A stretch of 22,760 nucleotides of DNA from JBIKIW01 sp044361365 (GTDB taxonomy: Bacteria > Patescibacteriota > JACMRA01), in assembly GCA_044361365.1 (NCBI GenBank), contig JBIKIW010000026.1, positions 1 through 22,760 of the forward strand, written 5' to 3'. Position 1 is the first letter of the stretch; the number at the start of each line of letters is the position of its first letter. The notes under the pieces were generated by a model, which was not told the origin of the DNA, made no database searches, and worked only from the letters and a program-made list of their open reading frames with translations. Made by a program: the position numbers and the translations under genes. Shown here in pieces: positions 1 through 6,471 of the stretch.

Positions 1-33
1 TTACAAATTTATTATTAAACAATATCCAACAAT

Positions 34-56
34 GGCGACGCGGAGGTCGCCGCTAC
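34..56 (-). repeat. GTAG-headed REP hairpin
   Basis: On the minus strand this reads GTAGC followed by the perfect 6-bp stem GGCGAC/GTCGCC around a 6-nt loop. GTAG next to a short hairpin is the arrangement recognised by REP-associated tyrosine transposases (RAYTs), and two RAYT genes lie in this window. The same position in the related modules near 1893 and 4447 has different stem bases that still pair. The rest of 1-241 holds only A+T-rich sequence and another repeat at 137-202. Confidence 0.6.
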
Positions 57-136
57 AGATCAAACTCAATTTTATAATTAACCATTAACCATTTATAATT
101 TTCCAGCACTTCTCTCAGGAGCTACTGAGGCTTTGG

Positions 137-202
137 CGGTCGAACAAAGTCCGACCTGTTAAGCATTGCTCCGCATGCCTTCTCTCAGTCGCCGTGGGGC
201 TT
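137..202 (-). repeat. Dispersed repeat A, copy 1 (inverted relative to 1942-2008)
   Basis: This 66-bp block is the reverse complement of 1942-2008 with only about four differences (one substitution in the CGGCGA(C/T)TGAG part, a T/G change and a one-base gap). It contains an internal hairpin, GGTCG/CGACC. The two copies face each other across sufE and the SGNH hydrolase. It has no coding potential of its own. Confidence 0.8.
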
Positions 203-241
203 TGACGAAAGTGAATTTATAAGCTTTAACAGGATTTAGGT

Positions 242-655
242 ATGAACTCAAACAATAATTTACAAGATTTGATCATAGCCGATTTTGAAGAGTTTGAAAC
301 CTGGGAAGAAAAATACGAAAGATTGATAGAAATTGCTTTGGAAAGCCAAAAAATGGATGCTAAAGACAAAATTGACACCAATAAAATCCAGGGTTGTAGC
401 TCCAGGGCTTGGTTGGTGAGTGAGTTGCGAGATGGTAAATTATACTTCAAAGCTGACAGTGATTCGCTGATTGTAAAGGGTTTGACGAGTTTGCTTACCA
501 AGATTTATTCAGGTTTGTCGCCACAAGAAATTGTTGATTTGGAGCCAGTTTTTATAGATAAAATCGGTTTTAAAAAACATCTTTCAGCCAATAGAGCTAG
601 CGGTTTGGGTGCATTTTTAGATGAGATTAAAAAGATTGCTAGAAGTTTTGTTTGA
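242..655 (+). CDS. sufE: SufE-family Fe-S cluster assembly sulfur acceptor
   Basis: A 137-residue protein of typical SufE length. SufE takes persulfide sulfur from the cysteine desulfurase SufS on one conserved cysteine and passes it to the SufBCD scaffold in the cytoplasm. The diagnostic stretch KIQGCSSRAW is present, with Cys52 as the expected acceptor cysteine, followed by a G(K/R)-rich strand and the SFxDxIG-like part of the family fold (FIDKIGFKKHLSANRASG, residues 104-121), where the family usually has a GL..HLS..R..G motif. The ATG at 242 follows AGGATTTAGGT, a weak ribosome-binding site. No sufS, sufB, sufC or sufD lies in the window, so its partners must be elsewhere. It stands alone between two repeat blocks. 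The family assignment is secure; the symbol follows from it. Confidence 0.88.
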   Translation: MNSNNNLQDLIIADFEEFETWEEKYERLIEIALESQKMDAKDKIDTNKIQGCSSRAWLVSELRDGKLYFKADSDSLIVKGLTSLLTKIYSGLSPQEIVDLEPVFIDKIGFKKHLSANRASGLGAFLDEIKKIARSFV

Positions 656-692
656 AAGTAACGTTCTGTTTTATACTTATTAACCCATTTTG

Positions 693-807
693 GAGTTATA
701 CGCCCAAACCTAAGTCAAAATGCACAATGAAAAGACTACAACTGTTTGAATGAAATGAGTTTTGTAGGATTTGAATGTGTATTTTGGTCTGAGTTTGGGT
801 ATATCTC
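693..807. repeat. 115-bp imperfect palindrome, MITE-like
   Basis: The left arm (693-726) and right arm (776-807) form a ~30-bp imperfect inverted repeat: AAAATGCACA and TGTGTATTTT pair, as do the CCCAAACCTA and GAGTTTGGG segments further out. A nested CTACAA/TTGTAG pair lies in the centre. It fills most of the gap between sufE and the SGNH hydrolase. No second copy is present in the window, so mobility is only inferred from its shape. Confidence 0.6.
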
Positions 808-838
808 AAAAAAACTTTAGGGTAGATTCAATCCACAA

Positions 839-867
839 TTGATATTCAAGCTGAGAATTATCATATT
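839..867 (+). promoter_or_regulatory. Possible sigma-70-type promoter for SGNH hydrolase
   Basis: TTGATA (839-844) and CATATT (862-867) are separated by 17 bp, with 5/6 and 4/6 matches to consensus. The predicted start of transcription near 874 would leave only about 8 nt before the ATG at 882, which has no Shine-Dalgarno sequence. In A+T-rich DNA such matches arise by chance. Confidence 0.35.
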
Positions 868-881
868 TAATTTTTAACAAT

Positions 882-1697
882 ATGACCGCCGAAAACATTA
901 TCAAAAAAATTCCGTTCTTTAGGAAAAAAGAACCCAAAAATTACACCAAAACTGTCTTTATTGGACTTGGTTTTGTGTTTAGTTATGTGGCTTTTATTTT
1001 TTTGTATCCATGGACTTGGACTAAAAAGCTTAACGAAACGTTTCCACCTCAAAAATCTGACGTGATTAATTTGAAATTCAAGACTTCAGTTGATAGAAAA
1101 TCGAAACTAAAAGTTGCTGTAATTGGTGACAGCACTGCAATTGGACAAGGGGCAGACACTATTGAGGGTAGTTTTAGCTACATCTACGTGCAGGAGGTTT
1201 TGAGTAAAGAATATGCCAAAATCAGGTATCTAAACTTGGGTGTTAGTGGAGCTAGAGCTATCGATGTAATCAGGGATCAATTAGATGAAGCTGTTAAGTT
1301 TAAACCAGATTTGATTTTTGTTTCTGTTGGAGCCAATGATGTGACTTTGAACACCAGCGATGAGGAATTTAGGAAAAATGTGCAAAAAATTACTCAAAAA
1401 ATTGAAGGTATTGGAGTAGAAATTATTTGGATAAATATTCCAGATTTTATTATTTCACCTATTTTATTGCCGCCATTAAACATGTATTTAAGCAACAGAA
1501 GCAAGCAGTTAAATACTATTTTGGAGTCAGTTCTAAACGATAGAAACGTTCATTTGGTTGATCTTAACAAAGAGGTTAAAAAAGTTTTTTTGAGTCAGTT
1601 GGATAAATATTTTTCTAAAGACATGTTACACCCAAGTTACGAAGGTTATAAAAATTGGGCTGAAAATATTAGAGGTAGTAAGATGGCAACGGACTAA
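882..1697 (+). CDS. Membrane-anchored SGNH/GDSL-family hydrolase
   Basis: 271 residues. A single hydrophobic segment at about residues 24-43, preceded by a lysine/arginine-rich N-terminus, anchors the protein in the membrane with the catalytic domain probably outside. All SGNH blocks are visible: block I IGDSTAIGQG with nucleophile Ser84, block II NLGVSGA with its Gly, block III VGAND with Asn152, and block V DMLHPS with Asp247 and His250. The family covers esterases, lipases and acyl/acetyl-polysaccharide esterases; in anchored single-domain members a cell-envelope ester substrate is likely, but nothing here identifies it. The ATG is preceded by A+T only, with no ribosome-binding site. The catalytic set is complete, so the enzyme should be active. 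Confidence 0.88.
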   Translation: MTAENIIKKIPFFRKKEPKNYTKTVFIGLGFVFSYVAFIFLYPWTWTKKLNETFPPQKSDVINLKFKTSVDRKSKLKVAVIGDSTAIGQGADTIEGSFSYIYVQEVLSKEYAKIRYLNLGVSGARAIDVIRDQLDEAVKFKPDLIFVSVGANDVTLNTSDEEFRKNVQKITQKIEGIGVEIIWINIPDFIISPILLPPLNMYLSNRSKQLNTILESVLNDRNVHLVDLNKEVKKVFLSQLDKYFSKDMLHPSYEGYKNWAENIRGSKMATD

Positions 1698-1808
1698 TCT
1701 TTTAAGTCTAAACCAGGCACTGAAATAAATTCAGGGTATCGTATTTTGTATAATTTATCATTCAACATTTATTCGCCTAGCCTTGATTTATAATTAAACA
1801 CCAACCAA

Positions 1809-1838
1809 TGTCATTCTGAATTTATTTCAGAATCCTAA
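1809..1838 (+). repeat. Dispersed palindromic repeat C (TGTCATTCTGAA type)
   Basis: It contains the palindrome ATTCTGAA/TTCAGAAT around TTTA. A near-identical inverted copy lies at 2817-2846 and degenerate tandem units at 4254-4352. A weaker trace (CTGAAATAAATTCAGG) is at about 1721-1736. The gap 1698-2042 contains this repeat, a REP module and repeat A, and no gene. Confidence 0.75.
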
Positions 1839-1857
1839 ACAATTTATAATTAAATTT

Positions 1858-1925
1858 GATTCCCGTCGCCTGGGTATCCGTAATTTGAGGGTGGAGACCA
1901 GGGGGTCTCCTCTACGTAACTTGAC
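1858..1925 (-). repeat. REP module B, copy 1 (GTAG-headed hairpin in conserved flanks)
   Basis: It shares GATTCCCGTCGCCTGG, then CGTAATTTGA, then CTACGTAA(C/T)TTGACG with 4412-4478. Between those conserved flanks sits a hairpin with its own stem, GGAGACC (1893-1899) / GGTCTCC (1904-1910). On the minus strand the stem is preceded by GTAGA. The stem sequence differs from the other copy but still pairs perfectly. Confidence 0.75.
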
Positions 1926-1941
1926 GACTCCTCCCCACCCC

Positions 1942-2008
1942 AAGCCCCACGGCGATTGAGAGAAGGCATGCGGAGCAATGCTGAACAAGGTCGGACTTTG
2001 TTCGACCG
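1942..2008 (+). repeat. Dispersed repeat A, copy 2
   Basis: This is the inverted partner of 137-202, about 94% identical over 67 bp. It lies directly downstream of REP module B and just beyond the 3' end of rnhB. The surrounding CCCCAC (1933) and GTGTGGG (about 2014) sequences resemble the outer arms of the cruciform at 4485-4540, so it may be the variable centre of one larger palindromic element. Confidence 0.75.
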
Positions 2009-2042
2009 ATCCCCGTGTGGGACTTTGCTCAAAGCTCATTTT

Positions 2043-2756
2043 TTAAGTCAAAATCTTACCCAAAAAAGTTTGCCTAAGGTGTGGATTTTGTTTATTTTTA
2101 GCTATTTCTAGGCGATTTTGGGCAGTTCCGTAGCCCTTATTTTTGCTCCAACCAAATTTTGGAAATTCTAGACTCAAATTTTCCATTAAGTTATCTCTAT
2201 CAACCTTAGCAAGATTACTAGCCAATGCTACTGATAAAAAATTATCATCGGCAAAGTTTAGCCTTTCAATTTTGGAAAAGTGTTTCCCCCAAGTATTTTG
2301 GGGCTTTTGAAGGTTATTTTGAGCTAAAATCGAATCTTCTAATTCAGGGTTAGTTTCTGCCAAAAGTTTGATTTTTCCATCCACAATTATTTTATGTAGT
2401 TCATATTTTTGACCTAATAAATCAACTATCAAAATCAGCATATTACTAAGACAAACGCCAATTCCAAACTGATCAATTAGGTGATTGCTGGCGTATAAAA
2501 TCACATTTGGAAAACCGTTTTGATTGATTAAATCTACCGCTTTTTGTCTTTTTTGGAGACTTAATTTTTTGCTGTCACGGATAAATTTGAGTTCAGGATT
2601 TTGCTCAAAAAACGGGTTATTTGGGTCAGCTACAAATGTTTGTACTGGTAAATTTTGTGGTACCAAAACCCCAGCCAAGCAGACAGGTCCAGCCAAAGAT
2701 CCTCTACCAACCTCGTCGATACCGAGTGTGAAATTTGAAGTCAGGTTTGGATTCAT
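2043..2756 (-). CDS. rnhB: Ribonuclease HII
   Basis: 237 residues. RNase HII removes ribonucleotides and RNA primers from RNA-DNA hybrids in the cytoplasm. The N-terminal LGIDEVGRGSLAGPV motif carries catalytic Asp14 and Glu15. RDSKKLS at residues 60-66, VDGK with Asp126, and the ADDN..SVALASNLAKVDRD block with the fourth acidic residue (Asp170 or Asp171) follow in family order. The C-terminal NKGYGTAQNR and HLRQTF parts are also typical, although GYGT..Q replaces the more usual GYGT..H. It is slightly longer than many homologues because of insertions around residues 40-56 and 145-160. The ATG at 2756 begins right at the family's normal start and has no Shine-Dalgarno. It stands alone, with no obvious operon partner. 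Confidence 0.93.
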   Translation of the reverse strand: MNPNLTSNFTLGIDEVGRGSLAGPVCLAGVLVPQNLPVQTFVADPNNPFFEQNPELKFIRDSKKLSLQKRQKAVDLINQNGFPNVILYASNHLIDQFGIGVCLSNMLILIVDLLGQKYELHKIIVDGKIKLLAETNPELEDSILAQNNLQKPQNTWGKHFSKIERLNFADDNFLSVALASNLAKVDRDNLMENLSLEFPKFGWSKNKGYGTAQNRLEIAKNKQNPHLRQTFLGKILT

Positions 2757-2816
2757 CGATTTTTCTATTTTCTTAATTTAATTTTTAAAGATGGCAGTAT
2801 CCAAATAAATCGGCTT

Positions 2817-2846
2817 TTAAGATCCTGAAATAAATTCAGAATGACA
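2817..2846 (-). repeat. Dispersed palindromic repeat C, inverted copy
   Basis: On the minus strand this reads TGTCATTCTGAATTTATTTC followed by AGGATCTTAA, matching 1809-1838 at nearly every base. It lies in the gap between rnhB and the DUF4287 gene. Read on the minus strand as protein it gives the spurious peptide VILNLFQDL, which repeats of this type often produce. Confidence 0.75.
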
Positions 2847-2912
2847 AGAGGTTTATTAAACAGGTTTCTAATTATTTTTAACATCAAAAATGCAACCAAG
2901 TTCATAATTAAA

Positions 2913-3146
2913 CTACTTCGGCTTTGCGATTTTTTGCCCAAATACATAGCCCTTTTGCTTGAAATAGGCCACAATCGCCATGGCGTGTCCGTGTCCAAGT
3001 TCAAACTCGCTTTTCAACCAATCTGTGATTTGAGTGACTTTGGTTTCAGGTTTCAAAAAGCCTTTTGCCTCCGCAAGTTTCATAAATTCGTCACCAGTTT
3101 TACCGGTTTTTGCTTTGATATTATCAAGATAAGCTTGGAAAGACAT
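2913..3146 (-). CDS. DUF4287 domain-containing protein
   Basis: A 77-residue protein that matches the DUF4287 pattern along its whole length: MSFQAYLDNIKAKTGKT at the N-terminus and ITDWLKSEFELGHGHAMAIV in the middle, with the GHGHAMAI core at about residues 51-58. The function of the domain is not established; it occurs alone or fused to other small domains. The ATG at 3146 sits 12 nt past the stop of the VOC remnant at 3158-3244, so the two probably share the promoter at 3253-3281. No Shine-Dalgarno sequence precedes it. The family assignment is from memory of the motif and is fairly secure. Confidence 0.85.
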   Translation of the reverse strand: MSFQAYLDNIKAKTGKTGDEFMKLAEAKGFLKPETKVTQITDWLKSEFELGHGHAMAIVAYFKQKGYVFGQKIAKPK

Positions 3147-3157
3147 AAATTTAGTTC

Positions 3158-3244
3158 TTATTTTTCGGTGCAGTTAAACATCCACATTGTGCCAAATTTG
3201 TCTGTGTTGCGACCAAAGCTGAGGTAAATCGAAGTACGAGCCAT
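3158..3244 (-). pseudogene. VOC/PhnB-like gene remnant lacking its middle
   Basis: A 28-codon ORF whose first half, MARTSIYLSFGRNT, looks like the opening strand of PhnB/VOC-family proteins (typically ...TYLNFNGNTEEAF...). Its second half, DKFGTMWMFNCTEK, looks like their C-terminal end (typically ...DKFGVQWMVN...). About 100 residues that should lie between them are absent, and the join is in frame. The remnant keeps a start, a stop, an upstream promoter-like sequence and tight spacing to the DUF4287 gene. Whether the 28-residue peptide is made is unknown. The family resemblance is by eye. Confidence 0.55.
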
Positions 3245-3252
3245 AAACCTCA

Positions 3253-3281
3253 GTTAAAAGAATTTTAGGATTGTTTGTCAA
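3253..3281 (-). promoter_or_regulatory. Possible promoter for VOC remnant and DUF4287 gene
   Basis: On the minus strand, TTGACA (3281-3276) and TTTAAC (3258-3253) are 17 bp apart, with 6/6 and 4/6 consensus matches. Transcription would start within a few bases of the ATG at 3244, giving an almost leaderless message. Confidence 0.45.
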
Positions 3282-3400
3282 TAAAATCAAAAGATATTTT
3301 ATGCTTATGAGATTCAAATTTCACCCTAACAAATCCAATTTCTTCAGACACATTTTATTCTAATTGACTAAAACCCATTTCAAAGACTGACTAAAACAAC

Positions 3401-4219
3401 ATGTCTCAAAAATATCAACTCATAGATTGTGGCGATCGCCGAAAAATCGAAAAATACGGTCAATACACACTTATTCGTCCATGTCCTCAAGCCATCTGGA
3501 AACCTTTCGACTCAAGTCTGTGGTCAAATTTTGATAGTGAATTTGTGCGAGTAGCGGGTGAAAAAGGCGAGTGGAAAGGAAAAGCTTTACCCAAACAATG
3601 GGAAGTTGAAGGCCCAAACAAAACCGTCTTTACAGTCGAACCTAATGAATTTGGAAATCTTGGACTTTTTACCGAACACTGGATTTACGCTGTGGATTTA
3701 GGTGATTTTTTCTATCCAGACGAACAAATTTTGAACCTATTTTCTTACTCCGGATCTAGTGTGATGGGGCTTTTGAAAGAAAATTACAAAGCGGTTGCGG
3801 TTGACTCTTCCAAAGGAGCGATGGCATTATACACCCAAAACATGAAAGACAATCAAGTTGAAAAAGCAGGACAAAAATTGATCTTAGAAGACGCTATCAA
3901 ATTCTGCCAAAGAGAAATTAGACGAGGTAAAGATTATGGTAGTATTTTAGCAGATGTGCCTAGTTATGGACGTGGAACTAAGGGCGAATTGTTTGATATT
4001 GGTGAGCAATTTACCGAAACCTTGGAGGTGGTCAAAAAGCTTTTGAAAAAAAACGGAAGATTGATTTTGACACTTCACTCACCTCGCTACACCCTAGAAG
4101 GTCTTCGAATTTACCTGACCCAACTTTTTGAGGGAAAATCCATCGAAGCAGAAGAAATTATCCAAAAATGTACCTCCGGAGCCAGTCTTCCAAGTGGAAT
4201 GTTGTTTAAGATAAAGTAG
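3401..4219 (+). CDS. Class I SAM-dependent methyltransferase, RlmI/RlmK-like
   Basis: 272 residues. It resembles the COG1092 group of 23S rRNA cytosine/guanine methyltransferases, but lacks the N-terminal PUA domain of RlmI. GLFTEHW (residues 88-94) corresponds to the FPE(H/Q) strand before the Rossmann fold, ILNLFSYSGSSV (110-121) is the SAM-binding motif I, Asp135 in VAVDSSKGA is the acidic ribose ligand, and Asp164 follows in LILEDA. The usual DPPSF catalytic-loop motif reads ADVPSYGRG (184-192), so its first proline is valine. The substrate is probably structured RNA, but this is inferred from the family. The gene stands alone; the ATG at 3401 has no Shine-Dalgarno. Confidence 0.82.
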   Translation: MSQKYQLIDCGDRRKIEKYGQYTLIRPCPQAIWKPFDSSLWSNFDSEFVRVAGEKGEWKGKALPKQWEVEGPNKTVFTVEPNEFGNLGLFTEHWIYAVDLGDFFYPDEQILNLFSYSGSSVMGLLKENYKAVAVDSSKGAMALYTQNMKDNQVEKAGQKLILEDAIKFCQREIRRGKDYGSILADVPSYGRGTKGELFDIGEQFTETLEVVKKLLKKNGRLILTLHSPRYTLEGLRIYLTQLFEGKSIEAEEIIQKCTSGASLPSGMLFKIK

Positions 4220-4253
4220 AAATAGAGCAAATTAACACTTATTTCACTAAAAA

Positions 4254-4352
4254 TACAACCTGTCATCTTAAACTTACAGCTTATCATTCTGAATTTTACA
4301 ACCCTATCGCCCTGAACTTACAACCTGTCATCCTGAAATTGTTTCAGGATCT
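4254..4352 (+). repeat. Tandem array of four ~22-bp repeat-C half units
   Basis: Units begin at 4254, 4275, 4297 and 4319, each with TACA(A/G)C(C/T) followed by a variant of TGTCATCCTGAA. Only the last unit has the full palindrome (ATCCTGAAATTGTTTCAGGAT). The first three are half-palindromes 21-22 bp long. It lies in the 388-bp gap 4220-4607, which holds no gene. Confidence 0.75.
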
Positions 4353-4411
4353 AAATAATTTTTGCGTTTTAATATACTGATAAGTAGTGGAATTGGTATA
4401 GGACACTTACT

Positions 4412-4478
4412 GATTCCCGTCGCCTGGTTCCTCGTAATTTGATGATGGCGAGACAGGCTCGCCGCTACGTAATTTGAC
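4412..4478 (-). repeat. REP module B, copy 2 (GTAG-headed hairpin)
   Basis: The flanks match those of 1858-1925 (GATTCCCGTCGCCTGG, CGTAATTTGA, CTACGTAATTTGACG). The stem here is GGCGAG (4447-4452) / CTCGCC (4458-4463), preceded by GTAGC on the minus strand. Just before it, at about 4386-4401, is GTAGTGGAATTGGTATAG, which resembles the right end of the 130-bp MITEs elsewhere in the window. Confidence 0.75.
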
Positions 4479-4484
4479 GGCAAC

Positions 4485-4540
4485 TTCCCCACACCCCTCC
4501 GTGACCCGCTACGCTCTCACGGTATCCCCCGAGTGGGGAA
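4485..4540. repeat. Cruciform palindrome
   Basis: Outer arms TTCCCCAC (4485-4492) and GTGGGGAA (4533-4540) are perfectly complementary. An inner pair, CCGTGA (4499-4504) and TCACGG (4517-4522), nests inside. It directly follows REP module B, and a similar CCCCAC...GTGGG frame follows the other module copy near 1933-2019. Confidence 0.65.
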
Positions 4541-4607
4541 TTTACTCCAAGTTTGAACAATAAACTCAGTATTTACAAAAACAAAAAAATAGTTCTGAAA
4601 TTGGATT

Positions 4608-5891
4608 ATGTCTAATTTTGAAACCCAAAATACTAAATATGAAAGTATAAAAGATGTTGTAGATCATCTTTACGAGATGAATTGCCCCGATGGAGAAGGC
4701 GTTTCGGTAGAAGCTTTAACTTCTCAACTAATAGCTGGAGAGTTCCCTGATATTTTAAAGCAAATGGATCAGTCTAATATTTTACCAAACCTAGGCACAT
4801 CAGAGAGAGCAGCTACCATTTATCAAAAAAATTACAATAATAATCTTAAGACAGGTTATCTAGAAAGATTAATCAGAGAAGTCGTGATGCAAGAAATTTA
4901 CAGAAATGAGTGGCGAAATTGCAAGGTTAACGGCGGTAATGCCCCAGCCAAAGTAGGTGAAATTGCGAAAAGAGCTTTTGGTAAAGATTACGCACAACTT
5001 CTTAGGATTGAAGCAGCTAATAAAATGGAGACTATAATTGATGAACTACTAGAAAATAAAGAATCTTTAGTAATAGCAGAATACGGAGCAGGAAACGGAG
5101 CTTCGATAAAGGAAGTCTTAAATAAAATTGAAGATCCTAACCAAAAATTATCCTTGTTTTTGCAAGATGTGAATGGTGGTACAGATTCATTGAAACAAAC
5201 TTTAGAAGGTTTTGATTTTACCGAAGCAACCAGCCTTGAAGAATTAAGTCAGCCTGGCAAATATTTTATTCACGAAGGTACTTTTGTTGAATCCCTAGAT
5301 TTTTTAAAGCAAAGTGATCTTAAAGTTGACGCCTCTTTTGCGGTTGCGGCTACTCACCAAGCTTCTGATATTGGGTTGGTTCACGATCAAATTCTCGGTA
5401 ATTTGGTTGATGGTGGTTATCATGTAAATTCTGAATGGTGCCACAGACTTTTTGAAAGCCCTTTACTGATCTACAAACTTTTGAATGAAATTTTACCTAT
5501 AAATGAACCAAATAATAATATTTTGCAGTCTAAACTATACCAAGCTAGAAAACAATTAGAATTAAATTTAGGTTGGGAAAACTTAGGCTTTAATCCAAAT
5601 ACTGATCAGGCTGAAGAAATGTATCAAAATGAATATAAAAGACTCGGTTTTACCCCAGAAGACATTACAGCCTCCAATCAAATCATTGAATTTTGGAAAG
5701 CTCACGCAAATACAGTACATGACGAAAATGATCCAGACTTAAAACAAAAATTATCTACACTTTTTATCATCATCGAAGGTCATATTGGTAAAGAACAAAT
5801 GAAGGGTGTCGCATTTAGAGGTTTCCAAGATGTAGAACAATCTCTGGTCAACGACTCACCATTGCATGTGGTAACAACAGGTCGAAAATAG
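4608..5891 (+). CDS. Unrecognised protein with methyltransferase-like motif
   Basis: 427 residues, no signal peptide or membrane segment, so probably cytoplasmic. A glycine-rich loop after a hydrophobic strand, VIAEYGAGNGASIKEV (residues 155-170), matches the SAM-binding motif I of class I methyltransferases, and LFLQDVNGG (183-191) could supply the acidic residue after strand 2. FAVAATHQASDIG (about 243-255) would fit the motif IV/V region. The N-terminal 150 residues are helical and unlike any domain I recognise; the C-terminus (about 300-427) is also helical. It is followed 49 bp later by another unrecognised gene on the same strand, probably co-transcribed. Methyltransferase activity is a guess from one motif. 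Confidence 0.75.
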   Translation: MSNFETQNTKYESIKDVVDHLYEMNCPDGEGVSVEALTSQLIAGEFPDILKQMDQSNILPNLGTSERAATIYQKNYNNNLKTGYLERLIREVVMQEIYRNEWRNCKVNGGNAPAKVGEIAKRAFGKDYAQLLRIEAANKMETIIDELLENKESLVIAEYGAGNGASIKEVLNKIEDPNQKLSLFLQDVNGGTDSLKQTLEGFDFTEATSLEELSQPGKYFIHEGTFVESLDFLKQSDLKVDASFAVAATHQASDIGLVHDQILGNLVDGGYHVNSEWCHRLFESPLLIYKLLNEILPINEPNNNILQSKLYQARKQLELNLGWENLGFNPNTDQAEEMYQNEYKRLGFTPEDITASNQIIEFWKAHANTVHDENDPDLKQKLSTLFIIIEGHIGKEQMKGVAFRGFQDVEQSLVNDSPLHVVTTGRK

Positions 5892-5940
5892 CTGAATAAG
5901 TTTTTTTAGTTTAGTTAGATTAAAAGTGAATTAAAAAAAG

Positions 5941-6345
5941 ATGCTCCAAAGTTCACTCAATTTAGAAAAAGGTTTTTTGACCACAGAAGAGTTAGAAATT
6001 TTTAAGCTATTAGAAAATATTTATCCACTTTTGGAAGATTCAAATTTATCCCAAAACCACTTTGAAATAACCAATTCTATTCACCTAATTCAGATGGTTT
6101 TTATGTGGAGGGCGATGATAAGATTAAATGATGGGAAATTTTGGGTTCGATTTAATTTACCCTACGAAAATTTTGCAAATCTTGGTGAAATTCCAAAAAA
6201 TCAAAAGTGTAAAAAAATTGTAGAATCTCTGCTTGAAATCCACTCTAAATTCCAAAAACTAGAGCCTTATCACCCATCTCATTTAGATGATATAACCAGG
6301 GGAATCAATCAATTGTTTGGAATTATAAACCAACATTTATACTAG
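5941..6345 (+). CDS. Unrecognised small protein
   Basis: 134 residues, acidic to neutral, predicted helical, without a membrane segment or a motif I recognise. It lies 49 bp downstream of the methyltransferase-like gene. Its last three codons and stop (CAT TTA TAC TAG) run into the left end of a 130-bp MITE that begins at 6337, so the element provides the stop codon and the C-terminus may be shorter or different from the ancestral one. The ATG follows an A-rich stretch without a Shine-Dalgarno sequence. Confidence 0.65.
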   Translation: MLQSSLNLEKGFLTTEELEIFKLLENIYPLLEDSNLSQNHFEITNSIHLIQMVFMWRAMIRLNDGKFWVRFNLPYENFANLGEIPKNQKCKKIVESLLEIHSKFQKLEPYHPSHLDDITRGINQLFGIINQHLY

Positions 6346-6466
6346 TCTCGTTAACTACCACCACAAACATACCCCGTCAGGCTTTGCCTGCCACCCCTTT
6401 CAAAAGGGGAATTTCTAGCTTAGTTTCAATTTGAAGTTAGGTTGGTGTTTGGTGAAATGAGTATAA
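6337..6466. mobile_element. 130-bp MITE D, copy 1
   Basis: The left end TTATACTAGTCTCGTTAA and the reverse complement of the right end, TTATACTCATTTCACCAA, form imperfect terminal inverted repeats. Internal hairpins CAGGC/GCCTG and CCCCTTT/AAAGGGG lie near the centre. Copies of the same sequence are at 10613-10742 (also 130 bp) and 15497-15671. It fills the whole gap between two convergent genes and may act as a shared transcription barrier. No transposase is encoded. Confidence 0.85.
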
Positions 6467-6471
6467 ACTAG

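Noticed and set aside
1827..2039. Overlapping 60-70 codon ORFs on the minus strand
   Set aside because: They lie wholly within REP module B and repeat A, and their translations are those of the repeats.
242..2756. Possible TGA recoding (glycine), as in some Patescibacteria
   Set aside because: sufE and rnhB both end at TGA at the normal length for their families, and no reading continues with homology past it.
2765..3004. Minus-strand ORF containing VILNLFQDL
   Set aside because: This peptide is the translation of palindromic repeat C, and the ORF overlaps the well-supported DUF4287 gene.
4254..4352. CRISPR-like spacing of the 22-bp units
   Set aside because: The units are contiguous without spacers and diverge from each other; no cas gene is present.
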